A DNA stretch of 64,000 nucleotides from Bradyrhizobiaceae bacterium Ga0074131 (GTDB taxonomy: Bacteria; Pseudomonadota; Alphaproteobacteria; Rhizobiales; Xanthobacteraceae), in assembly GCA_001464035.1 (NCBI GenBank), contig LNEC01000019.1, positions 1 through 64,000 on the forward strand, written 5' to 3'. A model generated the notes under the pieces. The model was not told where the DNA came from, did not search any database, and was given only the letters and a program-made list of their open reading frames with translations. The translations under genes and the position numbers were made by a program. Numbering within the stretch: position 1 is the first letter of the stretch; every line of letters begins with the position of its first letter. This document shows positions 50,267 through 59,935 of this stretch, in pieces.

Positions 50267-50589
50267 GGAAAGGTCTCCCGATGATTGTGCTGACCGGCGG
50301 TTCGCCGGCGATGAAGGGGCAACAACGACGCTCGCCCGGTTGGTCAGACTGCGTCGCCGTTGGTCCCAGTTACGGGAGGCGTTGGGGCCGGTTTCGACCA
50401 ATAACTTATCGTGATGCGTGAAACTATTTCGGCGCCGTCCGTACATGGCGGATTTGCGCCGCTGCGCCCCTCTCCCGCCCGCCGAGGTGGTTGGGGCGGT
50501 GCTCTCACGGGGCACCCCCACCCGCCGCGCTTCGCGCGACGACCTCCCGCGCAAGCGGGAGAGGTATAGAGCGCCGCGACGACGAAGCG
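50267..50589. repeat. Intergenic region with palindromic repeat, family A copy 3
   Basis: This 323-base gap separates the SDR gene from the fasciclin gene, both on the minus strand. The right part (about 50459-50570) repeats CCCTCTCCCGCC / CGCAAGCGGGAGAGG words with GCTCTCACGGGG and CACCCGCCGCGC inside, as in the 6.2 and 21.0 kb copies. The left 190 bases should contain the fasciclin promoter; I see no certain -35/-10. Confidence 0.6.
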
Positions 50590-51351
50590 CTAATCGCGGT
50601 TATTCGGCGTTTGCATAAAACCGCGATTGTGCGTCGGGCTGATCAGGATCTCGTTGATGCAGACACGGGGCGGCATGCTGGCGACGAAGGCGATGGTGCG
50701 GCCGCAATCTTCGGGCTGCAGCATCTTCGCCTGCTCGGCTTCGCTCGGCACCACCGGCCGCAGCTTCAGGATCGGGGTCGCGACCTCGCCGGGCGACAGG
50801 CAGCATGCCCGCAGGCCATTGACGCATTCGTCCATGTTGAACGAGTGGGTCAGCGCCAGCACCGCATGTTTGGTCGTGGTGTAGGCCGGGCCCGGCATTT
50901 TCGAGACGTGACGGCCGGCCCAGGAGGCGACATTGATGATGCAGCCGTCCTTCTGCTTGCGCATCGCGGGCAACACCGCGCGCATGCAATACAGCACGCC
51001 GTTGAGATTGATCTCGACCAGCTTGTTCCAGCCGTCCAGCTCCATGTCGGCCCAGGAGCGCTTCGGCACGTTGATGCCGGCGCTGTTGACCAGGAGATCG
51101 ATGCGGCCATATTTGGCGAGAATCTGATCCGCAACCTTGGTCACGTCATCGGAATGGCTGACATCGAGCGCGATCGCCTCGGCCGTGCCGCCGCTCTTGG
51201 TGATCTTCGCCACCACCGCATCCAGCGCGTCCTGGCGGCGCCCCGAAACCACCACCATCCAGCCGTCCGCGGCGAGCGCTTCCGCACCGGCTTCGCCGAT
51301 GCCGCTGCCGCCGCCGGTCACCCAGGCTACGCGTTTCCCGTTATTTGACAT
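50590..51351 (-). CDS. Short-chain dehydrogenase/reductase
   Basis: The real gene starts at MSNNGKRVAWVTGGG (253 aa), not at the 827-codon ORF start, whose N-terminal 570 codons are antisense to matB. The Rossmann loop TGGGSGIGEAG, the NSAGIN segment and the catalytic YTTTKHA (YxxxK) are present, with a Ser upstream in INVASWAGRH. It uses NAD(P). It is divergent from matB with 117 bases between starts, so it may work in the malonate or branched-acyl pathway, which is only inference. Confidence 0.9.
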   Translation of the reverse strand: MSNNGKRVAWVTGGGSGIGEAGAEALAADGWMVVVSGRRQDALDAVVAKITKSGGTAEAIALDVSHSDDVTKVADQILAKYGRIDLLVNSAGINVPKRSWADMELDGWNKLVEINLNGVLYCMRAVLPAMRKQKDGCIINVASWAGRHVSKMPGPAYTTTKHAVLALTHSFNMDECVNGLRACCLSPGEVATPILKLRPVVPSEAEQAKMLQPEDCGRTIAFVASMPPRVCINEILISPTHNRGFMQTPNNRD

Positions 51352-51468
51352 GCAAACCGTCTCCGTTGCTTTGTGAAGGGCGCTTTTGCTATTGAACTGT
51401 GATTGCCGCGGCCTGGGCCGCGTCCGCCCCTCCCGCAATGTTGCATGAACGCGCCGCAGAAAACCATC

Positions 51469-52983
51469 ATGAACGCCAACCTGTTTTCCCGCCTGTTCGA
51501 CGGCCTCGACGATCCCTCGCGCCTCGCGATCGAGACGAGCGATGGTCAGCGCATCAGCTATGGCGAACTCATGGCCCGTGCGGGACAGATGGCGAATGTA
51601 CTGGTGTCCAGTGGCGTCAGGCCCGGCGACCGCGTTGCAGCGCAAACCGAAAAGTCGGTACCGGGTCTGGTGCTCTATCTCGCCACCGTTCGGGCCGGCG
51701 CGGTCTACCTGCCGCTCAACACCGCCTATACGCTGAACGAACTTGAATATTTCATCGCCGACGCCGAGCCGTCGCTGGTGGTGTGCGACCCCTCGAAGGC
51801 GGAAGGCATCGGCGCGATCGCGGCAAAGGTCGGCGCCGGGGTCGAGACGCTCGACGCCGATGGCCAGGGATCGCTGACGCAAGCCGCCGCCGTGGCGAAA
51901 CCGGAATTCGAAACCGTCGCCCGCGCCGGCGACGATCTCGCCGCGATCCTCTACACCTCGGGCACCACGGGACGCTCCAAGGGGGCGATGCTGACACACG
52001 ACAATCTGGCGTCGAATTCGCTCGCGCTGGTCGATTACTGGCGCTTCACCGACCAGGACGTGCTGATCCACGCACTGCCGATCTATCACACCCACGGTCT
52101 GTTCGTGGCGAGCAATGTCACGCTGTTCGCGCGCGCCGCGATGATCTTTCTGCCGAAATTCGATCCGGATCTCATCATCAGGCTGATGGCACGCGCTACC
52201 GTGCTGATGGGGGTGCCGACGTTCTACACCCGGCTGTTGCAAAGCCCTGCGCTGACCAGGGAGTCGACCAGACATATGCGACTGTTCGTTTCGGGCTCGG
52301 CGCCGCTGCTCGCCGATACCCATCGCGAATGGGCCGACCGCACCGGCCATGCCGTGCTGGAGCGCTACGGCATGACCGAAACCAACATGAACACCTCGAA
52401 TCCCTATGACGGCGAGCGGGTGCCCGGCGCGGTCGGCCATGCGCTGCCCGGCGTTTCCGTGCGCGTCACCGATCCCGACACCGGCAAGACGCTGGGGCCG
52501 GAAACCATCGGCATGATCGAGGTCAAGGGCCCCAACGTCTTCAAGGGCTACTGGCGGATGCCGGAAAAGACCAAGGTGGAGTTTCGCGAAGACGGCTTCT
52601 TCATCACCGGAGATCTCGGCAAGATCGACGCCAACGGCTATGTCCACATTCTCGGCCGCGGCAAGGATCTGGTGATCTCCGGCGGCTTCAATGTCTACCC
52701 GAAGGAAATCGAAAGCGAGATCGACGCCATGCCGGGCGTGATCGAATCCGCCGTGATCGGCGTGCCGCACGCCGATTTCGGTGAGGGCGTCACCGCGGTG
52801 GTGGTGTGCGGCAGGGACGCCGGGGTCGACGAAGCGTCCGTGCTGAAGGCGCTCGACGGCAGGCTGGCGAAATTCAAGATGCCGAAACGGGTGATCGTGG
52901 TCGAGGAACTGCCGCGCAACGCCATGGGCAAGGTTCAGAAGAATATTCTGCGCGATACCTATGCGAAGCTTTACGCGAAATGA
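51469..52983 (+). CDS. matB: Malonyl-CoA synthetase
   Basis: MatB (504 aa from MNANLFSRLFDGLDDP) activates malonate to malonyl-CoA with ATP. The adenylate-forming motifs are DDLAAILYTSGTTGRSKGAMLTHDNL (P-loop), ERYGMTETNMNTSNPYDGERVPGAVG and the acetylation/catalytic lysine in RNAMGKVQKN. The sequence agrees very closely with the Rhodopseudomonas MatB as I remember it, including VLIHALPIYHTHGLFVASNV. An ATG at 51445 is an alternative start eight codons upstream. No matA or transporter is next to it. Confidence 0.93.
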   Translation: MNANLFSRLFDGLDDPSRLAIETSDGQRISYGELMARAGQMANVLVSSGVRPGDRVAAQTEKSVPGLVLYLATVRAGAVYLPLNTAYTLNELEYFIADAEPSLVVCDPSKAEGIGAIAAKVGAGVETLDADGQGSLTQAAAVAKPEFETVARAGDDLAAILYTSGTTGRSKGAMLTHDNLASNSLALVDYWRFTDQDVLIHALPIYHTHGLFVASNVTLFARAAMIFLPKFDPDLIIRLMARATVLMGVPTFYTRLLQSPALTRESTRHMRLFVSGSAPLLADTHREWADRTGHAVLERYGMTETNMNTSNPYDGERVPGAVGHALPGVSVRVTDPDTGKTLGPETIGMIEVKGPNVFKGYWRMPEKTKVEFREDGFFITGDLGKIDANGYVHILGRGKDLVISGGFNVYPKEIESEIDAMPGVIESAVIGVPHADFGEGVTAVVVCGRDAGVDEASVLKALDGRLAKFKMPKRVIVVEELPRNAMGKVQKNILRDTYAKLYAK

Positions 52984-52991
52984 TCCATAAC

Positions 52992-53110
52992 GCCTCATGG
53001 TGAGGGGCGCGCCTTCGCGCGTCTCGAACCATCTGGCACATCGGCTGTTTCCATCCTTCGAGCGCTGCGCCAAGGAGCGCGGCTCCTTAAGGATGAGGTC
53101 CGCGCATACG
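52992..53110. repeat. Intergenic repeat, family E
   Basis: CCTCATGGTGAGGGGCGCGCCTTCGCGCGTCTCGAACCATC is followed by CCATCCTTCGAGCGCTGCGCC and GGATGAGGTCC. These are two imperfect palindromes (TGGTGAGG..CGCGC and ATCCTT..AAGGAT). The words CATGGTGAGG and ATCCTTCGAG recur in Bradyrhizobium intergenic DNA as I recall. Confidence 0.6.
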
Positions 53111-53128
53111 GCGTGAGCTTGGAGCCGA

Positions 53129-54031
53129 TTACAGCAGGCTGATCAAAAACCGGCTGCCTACAATCAACAAATAGCAGCCGAACGCCATCTCCAGCGTGCG
53201 TTTCGACATCGAATGCGCGGCTCTTACGCCGAGCGGCGCGGTCAACAGGCCGGTCGGGATCACCAGCACGGCGCCGATCAGCGAGACGTACCCGATCGCA
53301 AACGGCAGTTGCAGCGCGACGACATCGGGATAGCGCATGGCGGCCGGCCAGCCGGCATAGACATAGCCGATCGCGCCGGGGATCGAGATCAGCACCGCCA
53401 GCGCCGACGACGTCGCGACCGCCTGATGGATCTGCCGGCCGTAAAAAGTCATCAGCAGGTTCAGGAACAATCCGCCGCCTACGCCCATCAAGGTGGAGAG
53501 AAGCCCGACGAAAAACCCGTAGAGCTTCATCAGCGGTCCGGCCGGGAAGTCAGCGACGAACTTCCAGCTGTCGCGCCCCAGCAGCAGGCGTGCCGCGGCT
53601 GAATACGCCACCATCACGAACACGACCTTGAACAGGCGCTCCGGCGCGTAACGCGCGGTGATGCCGCCGGCGATCACGCCGATCACGACCGGCAACCACC
53701 ACGCCCGGAGGATTTTCATGTCGACCGCGCCCCTGAGATAATGGGCGCGAAAGGAGCTGATCGAGGTCGGAATGATGATGGCAAGCGAAGTTCCGATGCA
53801 TAGCGGCATCCGGACCTCAAGCGGGACGCCGGCCAGCCGAAAGCATTCGTAGAACACCGGCACCAGGATGGCGCCGCCGCCGATTCCGAACAGGCCCGCC
53901 AGGAAGCCCGACAGCGCCCCCACCGCCACCAGCAGCAGCGCCAACTGGGCAAGCTCCGAGACATCAAGTCCAGCGGCGGCCATCTCCGGTTCCTTCGCAT
54001 CATAGCCGAGCCACGCGCGCGGTGAGTTCAT
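53129..54031 (-). CDS. TauE/SafE-type sulfite/anion exporter
   Basis: This 300-residue protein has about eight membrane helices. The first pair, ALLLVAVGALSGFLAGLFGIGGGAILVPVFYECF, carries the TauE/SafE motif GFLAGLFGIGGGAI. The second half contains a similar GLLSTLMGVGGGLFLNLLMTFYGRQIHQAVATSSAL. Family members export sulfite, sulfoacetate or other small anions. A later ATG at 53983 (MAAAGLDVSE) could also be the start. It lies convergent to matB. Confidence 0.9.
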   Translation of the reverse strand: MNSPRAWLGYDAKEPEMAAAGLDVSELAQLALLLVAVGALSGFLAGLFGIGGGAILVPVFYECFRLAGVPLEVRMPLCIGTSLAIIIPTSISSFRAHYLRGAVDMKILRAWWLPVVIGVIAGGITARYAPERLFKVVFVMVAYSAAARLLLGRDSWKFVADFPAGPLMKLYGFFVGLLSTLMGVGGGLFLNLLMTFYGRQIHQAVATSSALAVLISIPGAIGYVYAGWPAAMRYPDVVALQLPFAIGYVSLIGAVLVIPTGLLTAPLGVRAAHSMSKRTLEMAFGCYLLIVGSRFLISLL

Positions 54032-54044
54032 GAATCGAGCTTCA

Positions 54045-54052
54045 GGTATACC
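54045..54052. promoter_or_regulatory. GGTATACC palindrome upstream of the TauE-type gene
   Basis: CAGGTATACCAG contains the perfect 8-base palindrome GGTATACC, 14 bases before the ATG at 54031, and resembles the site at 3692-3701. If the real start is 53983, it lies 62 bases upstream. It may be a GntR-type operator. Confidence 0.3.
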
Positions 54053-54235
54053 AGCCAGCAGCGTCCGCAGACCTTGTCAACTCCCGCTTCCGCAAGGCTC
54101 ATCCATAGGTATGAACCACGGTTCGGATTTGGCGATTTTCATCGTTGCGCTCACTGTTTCGACTTCGTAAATAGGCTTTATCTCTTGCGATCCACAAAGG
54201 ACCCTGCGCGGGTCCGCCAACTGTCAAAGCCGCCG

Positions 54236-54634
54236 ATGACCGCCAGGATCGAACGACCGCTTTCGCCGCATCTGCAGATCTACCGCTGGACCCTGACGAT
54301 GGCGCTGTCCATCGTTCACCGCTTGACCGGCATCGCGCTCTATTTTGGCACGCTGCTGCTGGCGTGGTGGCTGATCGCGGCGGCCTCCGGTCCGGGCGCC
54401 TACGCCAATGTGCAGGCCTTTACCGGCAGCATCATCGGAAAGCTGATCGTGTTTGGCTACACGTGGGCGCTGATGCACCATCTGCTCTCCGGACTCAGGC
54501 ACCTGGTATGGGACCTCGGCTACGGCTTCAAGGCGACCGAGCGTGAGGCGCTGACCTGGGGCGCGCTGATCGGCGGCGTTTCGCTGACCGTGCTGGTGTG
54601 GATCGCGGCCTATGCGATCGGAGGCGGACGATGA
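54236..54634 (+). CDS. sdhC: Succinate dehydrogenase cytochrome b subunit
   Basis: SdhC (132 aa from MTARIERPLSPHLQIYRW) has three membrane helices. The hallmark LSPHLQIYRWTLTMALSIVHRLTGIALYFG and the heme-ligand region LMHHLLSGLRHLVWDLGYGF are present. The upstream ORF extension has no homology. It opens sdhCDAB and overlaps sdhD by ATGA. Confidence 0.96.
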   Translation: MTARIERPLSPHLQIYRWTLTMALSIVHRLTGIALYFGTLLLAWWLIAAASGPGAYANVQAFTGSIIGKLIVFGYTWALMHHLLSGLRHLVWDLGYGFKATEREALTWGALIGGVSLTVLVWIAAYAIGGGR

Positions 54635-55050
54635 GCGTTGAAGAATCCCACGGCTCGCCGCGCAAGGCCCGCTCGATGCGCACGCCGCTCGCCCGTGTCC
54701 GCAGCCTCGGCGCCTCGCATTCCGGCACCTCCGACTTCTGGCGCCAGCGCATCACCGCGGTGGCGATGGCGCTGCTGATCGTGCCTGTGATCGTCGTGGT
54801 GCTGATGCTGCTCGGCCGCAACCAGGCCGGCGCCGCGCAGATTCTCGGCTCGCTGCCGATCGCGATCATCCTGCTGCTGTTCATCATCGCCAGCGCCTGG
54901 CACATGAAAATCGGCATGCAGGTGGTGATCGAGGATTATATCCATAACGAGAAGCTGAAGCTCGCCAGCGTGATGGCCAACAACTTCTTCTCGATCGCGG
55001 TGGCGCTGGCTTCGATCTACGCCATCCTCAAACTGTCGTCTGGAGTTTAG
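54631..55050 (+). CDS. sdhD: Succinate dehydrogenase membrane anchor subunit
   Basis: SdhD (139 aa) has three membrane helices and the motif SGTSDFWRQRITAVAMALLIVPVIV. The heme or quinone-site residues lie in SAWHMKIGMQVVIEDYIHNEKLK. The start ATG overlaps the sdhC stop. It anchors SdhAB with SdhC at the quinone site. Confidence 0.95.
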   Translation: MSVEESHGSPRKARSMRTPLARVRSLGASHSGTSDFWRQRITAVAMALLIVPVIVVVLMLLGRNQAGAAQILGSLPIAIILLLFIIASAWHMKIGMQVVIEDYIHNEKLKLASVMANNFFSIAVALASIYAILKLSSGV

Positions 55051-55053
55051 CCC

Positions 55054-56916
55054 ATGGCCGGAGGCGGAAATGGCAAGAAAAACGACAAGCGCAACGGCGC
55101 CGACGGCGCTGCAACATTTGCCACCAACGGCCACGCCTATCCGATCGAAGACCACACCTACGACGTCGTGGTGGTAGGCGCCGGCGGCGCCGGCCTGCGC
55201 GCCGTAGTCGGCTGCAGCGAGGCGGGCCTGCGCACCGCCTGCATCACCAAGGTATTTCCGACCCGCTCGCACACGGTCGCCGCCCAGGGCGGCATTTCGG
55301 CGGCCCTCGGCAACATGCACGAGGACAACTGGCGTTGGCATATGTACGACACCGTCAAGGGGTCGGACTGGCTGGGGGATCAGGACGCCATCGAATACAT
55401 GGTGCGCAACGCGCCCGAGGCCGTCTACGAACTCGAACACTGGGGCGTGCCGTTCTCGCGCACCGAGGACGGCAAGATCTATCAGCGGCCATTCGGCGGC
55501 ATGACCCTGGACTACGGCAAGGGCCAGGCCCAGCGCACCTGCGCCGCCGCTGACCGCACCGGTCACGCCATGCTGCATACCATGTATGGCCAGGCGCTGC
55601 GCCATTCGGCGGAGTTCTATATCGAGTTCTTCGCCATCGACCTGATCATGGACGACCAGGGCGTCTGCCGCGGCGTGATCGCGCTGAAACTCGACGACGG
55701 CACGCTGCACCGGTTTCGCGCCCAGACCACCATTCTGGCGACCGGCGGCTATGGCCGCGCCTATGCCTCCTGCACCTCGGCGCATACCTGCACCGGCGAC
55801 GGCGGCGCCATGGCGCTACGCGCCGGGCTTCCGCTGCAGGACATGGAGTTCGTCCAATTCCACCCTACCGGGATCTACGGTTCCGGCTGCCTCGTCACCG
55901 AGGGCGCGCGCGGCGAAGGCGGCTACCTTGTCAATTCCGAGGGCGAGCGGTTCATGGAGCGCTATGCGCCGTCGGCCAAGGACCTCGCCTCGCGCGACGT
56001 GGTCTCTCGCGCCATGACCATCGAGATCCGCGAAGGCCGCGGCGTCGGCAAGAAGAAGGACCACATCTACCTGCACCTCGATCATCTCGATCCGGCAGTC
56101 CTGCAGGAGCGCCTGCCGGGCATTTCCGAATCGGCCAAGATCTTCGCCAATGTCGACGTCACCCGCGAGCCGATCCCGATCACGCCGACGGTGCACTACA
56201 ATATGGGCGGCATTCCCACCAATTATCACGGCGAAGTGCTGACCAAGAAGGACGGCGACGACAATGCGATCGTACCCGGCCTGATGGCGCTCGGCGAAGC
56301 CGCCTGCGTCTCGGTGCATGGCGCCAACCGGCTCGGCTCCAATTCGCTGATCGATCTCGTGGTGTTTGGCCGCGCCGCGGCGCTGCGCTGCGCCGAAAAG
56401 CTGACCCCGAACGGCAGCCAGCCGGAATTGCCGGCAGGTTCCGCCGACAAGGCGCTCGGCCGGCTCGATCATTACCGCTACGCCTCCGGCGGCACGCCGA
56501 CCGCGAAGCTGCGCGAGGGCATGCAGAATGTGATGCAGAACAATTGCGCGGTATTTCGCACCGGCGACATCCTGACCGAAGGCCAGAACCTGATCCACAA
56601 GGTCCATGGCGGCATCGGCGACATCTCGACATCAGACCGTTCGCTGACCTGGAATTCCGACCTGGTGGAGACGATGGAGTTCGACAATCTGATCGTCCAG
56701 GCGGTGGTGACGATGGATTCAGCGGCCAACCGCGCCGAGAGCCGCGGCGCCCATGCCCGCGAGGATTTTCCGGACCGCGACGACAAGAACTGGATGAAGC
56801 ATACCCTGGCCTGGATCGACGACGGCGGCAAAACGTCCATCGATTATCGCCCGGTGCACGACTACACGATGACGAACGACGTTCAGTACATCCCGCCGAA
56901 GGCGCGGGTGTACTGA
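55054..56916 (+). CDS. sdhA: Succinate dehydrogenase flavoprotein subunit
   Basis: SdhA (620 aa) carries covalent FAD and oxidises succinate. Motifs are [12 protein letters not shown] (FAD loop), the FAD-linked histidine in [18 protein letters not shown], and [25 protein letters not shown]. The active-site base falls in [13 protein letters not shown], and [10 protein letters not shown] is near the C-terminus. A 30-residue polar N-terminal extension precedes the core. It begins 3 bases after sdhD. Confidence 0.97.
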   Translation: MAGGGNGKKNDKRNGADGAATFATNGHAYPIEDHTYDVVVVGAGGAGLRAVVGCSEAGLRTACITKVFPTRSHTVAAQGGISAALGNMHEDNWRWHMYDTVKGSDWLGDQDAIEYMVRNAPEAVYELEHWGVPFSRTEDGKIYQRPFGGMTLDYGKGQAQRTCAAADRTGHAMLHTMYGQALRHSAEFYIEFFAIDLIMDDQGVCRGVIALKLDDGTLHRFRAQTTILATGGYGRAYASCTSAHTCTGDGGAMALRAGLPLQDMEFVQFHPTGIYGSGCLVTEGARGEGGYLVNSEGERFMERYAPSAKDLASRDVVSRAMTIEIREGRGVGKKKDHIYLHLDHLDPAVLQERLPGISESAKIFANVDVTREPIPITPTVHYNMGGIPTNYHGEVLTKKDGDDNAIVPGLMALGEAACVSVHGANRLGSNSLIDLVVFGRAAALRCAEKLTPNGSQPELPAGSADKALGRLDHYRYASGGTPTAKLREGMQNVMQNNCAVFRTGDILTEGQNLIHKVHGGIGDISTSDRSLTWNSDLVETMEFDNLIVQAVVTMDSAANRAESRGAHAREDFPDRDDKNWMKHTLAWIDDGGKTSIDYRPVHDYTMTNDVQYIPPKARVY

Positions 56917-56924
56917 ACGAGGCT

Positions 56925-57003
56925 TGTCATGCGCGGGCCCGACCCGTGCATCCATCTTTCTTCACGAGAAGATGGACTGCCGGTCAAGCCCGGCAATGAC
57001 ACG
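56925..57003. repeat. Short inverted repeat between sdhA and sdhB, family B-like
   Basis: TGTCATGCGCGGGC at the left faces GTCAAGCCCGGCAATGACA at the right, with CATCCAT..ATGGACTG inside. It is a truncated member of the Bradyrhizobium palindromic family, located inside the sdh operon transcript. Confidence 0.55.
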
Positions 57004-57027
57004 GAGAAACCGCAGAGGCAGCACAGC

Positions 57028-57810
57028 ATGGTTGAATTCGCGCTTCCGAAAAATTCAAGGATCACCGGCGGCAAGGCCTGGCCGAAGCCCTCGGGCGCGA
57101 CCGAGACGCGGGAATTCAAGGTCTATCGCTGGAATCCGGACGACGGCAAGAACCCCGGCATCGACACCTATCATGTCGACATCAATGATTGCGGCCCGAT
57201 GGTGCTCGACGGCCTGATCTGGATCAAGAACCACATCGACCCGACGCTGACCTTCCGCCGTTCCTGCCGCGAAGGCGTCTGCGGCTCCTGCGCCATGAAC
57301 ATCGACGGCCAGAACACGCTGGCCTGCACCAAATCGATGCACGACGTGAAGGAGGGCGCGGTCAAGATCAATCCGCTGCCGCACCAGCCCGTCATCAAGG
57401 ACCTGGTGCCGGACCTGACCAACTTCTACGCGCAATACGCCTCGATCGAACCGTGGCTGAAGACCACCACGCCGACGCCGCAGAAGGAATGGCGGCAAAG
57501 CCACGAGGACCGCGAAAAGCTCGACGGCCTCTACGAATGCATTCTGTGCGCCTGCTGCTCGACCTCGTGCCCGAGCTACTGGTGGAACAGCGACCGCTTC
57601 CTGGGGCCCGCAGCACTTCTGCAGGCGACGCGCTGGGTCAAGGACTCGCGGGACGAGGCCACCGGCGAGCGGCTCGACGACCTTGAGGATCCGTTCCGGC
57701 TCTATCGCTGCCACACCATCATGAACTGCGCCAAGGCCTGCCCGAAGGGACTAAACCCCTCCGAGGCGATCGCCGAACTCAAGCTGAAAATGGTGGAGCG
57801 GCAGATCTAG
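57028..57810 (+). CDS. sdhB: Succinate dehydrogenase iron-sulfur subunit
   Basis: SdhB (260 aa from [11 protein letters not shown]) binds the [2Fe-2S] cluster through [15 protein letters not shown]...LAC. The [4Fe-4S] cluster binds through [11 protein letters not shown] and the [3Fe-4S] cluster through [17 protein letters not shown]. It transfers electrons from SdhA to the membrane subunits. The ORF start 33 codons upstream lies in repeat DNA. It ends the operon. Confidence 0.97.
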   Translation: MVEFALPKNSRITGGKAWPKPSGATETREFKVYRWNPDDGKNPGIDTYHVDINDCGPMVLDGLIWIKNHIDPTLTFRRSCREGVCGSCAMNIDGQNTLACTKSMHDVKEGAVKINPLPHQPVIKDLVPDLTNFYAQYASIEPWLKTTTPTPQKEWRQSHEDREKLDGLYECILCACCSTSCPSYWWNSDRFLGPAALLQATRWVKDSRDEATGERLDDLEDPFRLYRCHTIMNCAKACPKGLNPSEAIAELKLKMVERQI

Positions 57811-57885
57811 CGGCTTGCTGGCTTCGGATCCGGTTGCTCCTCGGAACCGGACGGGAACCTTCTGATTTCCTTCCCGTTATCGGCC

Positions 57886-59850
57886 ATGTCCACACCTCCT
57901 GCGACCGCGAAGCCTGTGAACAAATCGGAATTCGTCGAGGTTGCCGCCGAAAGCGGCGATTACGTCGAGCCGCCGCCGCCGGAACTGCTGGAGCCCGATC
58001 CGGATCTGTCGCCTGAAGAAGCCGAGCAGGCCCGCAAGGACTATCTGCTGACGCGGTTCTGGATCAGCGCCAAGGGATTCTGGAGCAAGGGCGGCGACCG
58101 GCTGGCATGGATATTTTCGATCGGGCTCCTGCTCCTGATCATCACCAATGTCGGTTTTCAGTATGGCATCAATGTCTGGAACCGGGCGATCTTCGACGCC
58201 ATCGAGAAGCGCGATTCGGCCAGCGTGCTGTATCTGACCGGGGTGTTTTTCCCCCTGGCGATCGGCAGCGTCCTGCTCGGCGTGATCCAGGTCTTCACGC
58301 GCATGGGGATCCAGCGCCGCTGGCGCGCCTGGCTGACCAATTCGGTGCTGTCGCGCTGGCTGAGCAACGGCCGCTACTACCAGCTCAATCTCGTCAGCGG
58401 CGACCACAAGAACCCCGAACATCGCATTGCCGAGGATCTGCGGGTCGCCACCGATGCGCCGGTGGATTTCGCCGCCGGCGTGACTGCGGCGTTCCTGTCC
58501 GCGACCACCTTCATCGTGGTGCTGTGGACCATCGGCGGCGCGCTGACCGTGACGGTGGCGGGTTCGGTCATCACCATTCCCGGCTTCCTCGTCATTGCCG
58601 CGGTACTCTATGCCGCGATCGCTTCGGGTTCGATCATGACGATCGGACGCAGCTTCGTGCAGGTCTCCGAGGACAAGAATCAGGCCGAGGCCGAGTTCCG
58701 CTACACGCTCATCCGCGTCCGCGAGAATGGCGAAAGCATCGCGCTATTGGGCGGCGAGGAGGAAGAACGCGACGGCATCGACAAGAACTTCAGCAAGGTG
58801 CTGCGGCAATGGGCGCGACTTGCCGGCCAGCACATGCGAACCACGCTGGTATCGCACAGCTCCAGCCTGATCGCGCCGGTGGTGCCGCTGTTGCTGTGCG
58901 CGCCGAAATTTCTCGACGGCAGCATGACGCTCGGGCAGGTGATGCAGGCGGCCTCCGCCTTCACCATCGTGCAGAGCGCGTTCGGCTGGCTGGTCGACAA
59001 TTATCCGCGGCTGGCCGACTGGAACGCGTGCGCGCGCCGCATTGCTTCGCTGATGATGTCGCTCGACGGACTCGAGCGCGCCGAGCGCGGCGACGGCATC
59101 GGCCGCATCCAGCGCGGCGAAACCGGCGGCGAGGCCATGCTCAGCCTGAAAAACCTTTCGGTGACGCTCGACGATGGCACCGCAGTGGTCGGCGAGGCCG
59201 AAGTGGTGATCGAGCCGGGCGAGCGATTGCTGGTGGCCGGCGAATCCGGCACCGGCAAGAGCACATTGGTGCGGGCGATCGCCGGGCTGTGGCCATGGGG
59301 GGGCGGCAGCATCAATTTCCATCCCGACCGGCGGCTGTTCATGCTGCCGCAGCGGCCCTATGTGCCCTCGGGCACGCTGCGCCGCGCGGTGGCCTATCCC
59401 GGGGCCGCCGAGGACTGGACGCTGGAAGCGATCGGCGCTGCCCTGGACAAGGTCGGCCTCGGCCATCTCAAGGACAAGATCGAACAAGACGCGCCGTGGG
59501 ACCAGACGCTGTCCGGTGGCGAGAAGCAGCGGCTGGCCTTTGCGCGGCTTTTTCTGCACAACCCCGACATCATCGTGCTGGACGAGGCGACCTCGGCGCT
59601 CGACGAGAAGAGCCAGGACAAGATGATGGAGCTGATGAACGCGGAGCTGCCGAACGCCACTGTGGTCAGCGTCGGCCATCGCGCCGAGCTGGAGGCCTTC
59701 CACAGCCGCAAGATCGTGCTGGAGCGCCGCAAGGGTGGCGCCAAGCTGGTCAGCGACATCGAACTCATTCCTCGCAAGGGCAAACGCCGCCTGCTCGGCC
59801 GCTTCCTGCGCCATCGCAAGCCGGCACCCGAACCAAAGCAGGCGGCGTGA
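57886..59850 (+). CDS. BacA/SbmA-like ABC exporter with fused ATPase (BclA-type)
   Basis: This 654-residue protein has a long acidic N-terminal tail, six membrane helices of the SbmA/BacA type (TRFWISAKGFWSKGGDRLAWIFSIGLLLLIITNVGFQYGINVWNRAIFDAIEKRD) and a C-terminal ATPase. The ATPase has Walker A GESGTGKST, LSGGEKQRLAFARLF and IIVLDEATSALDEKSQ. BacA and BclA of rhizobia import antimicrobial peptides and are needed for symbiosis or peptide uptake. Here the ATPase is fused, as in BclA and YddA. No partner gene lies next to it, and a repeat-free gap precedes it. Confidence 0.85.
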   Translation: MSTPPATAKPVNKSEFVEVAAESGDYVEPPPPELLEPDPDLSPEEAEQARKDYLLTRFWISAKGFWSKGGDRLAWIFSIGLLLLIITNVGFQYGINVWNRAIFDAIEKRDSASVLYLTGVFFPLAIGSVLLGVIQVFTRMGIQRRWRAWLTNSVLSRWLSNGRYYQLNLVSGDHKNPEHRIAEDLRVATDAPVDFAAGVTAAFLSATTFIVVLWTIGGALTVTVAGSVITIPGFLVIAAVLYAAIASGSIMTIGRSFVQVSEDKNQAEAEFRYTLIRVRENGESIALLGGEEEERDGIDKNFSKVLRQWARLAGQHMRTTLVSHSSSLIAPVVPLLLCAPKFLDGSMTLGQVMQAASAFTIVQSAFGWLVDNYPRLADWNACARRIASLMMSLDGLERAERGDGIGRIQRGETGGEAMLSLKNLSVTLDDGTAVVGEAEVVIEPGERLLVAGESGTGKSTLVRAIAGLWPWGGGSINFHPDRRLFMLPQRPYVPSGTLRRAVAYPGAAEDWTLEAIGAALDKVGLGHLKDKIEQDAPWDQTLSGGEKQRLAFARLFLHNPDIIVLDEATSALDEKSQDKMMELMNAELPNATVVSVGHRAELEAFHSRKIVLERRKGGAKLVSDIELIPRKGKRRLLGRFLRHRKPAPEPKQAA

Positions 59851-59935
59851 AATACCGGCCGTCGTCCTGCGGAAGCGCGGGGCCCATGGCGCAACCGAAT
59901 GACGGCGTTCGGCACACGTCCGGGAAACCGGCACC

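Noticed and set aside
50590-53073. A single 827-codon ORF covering the SDR region and beyond
   Set aside because: The upstream 570 codons are antisense to matB, rich in His, Arg and Gly, and have no family pattern. The SDR starts at 51351.
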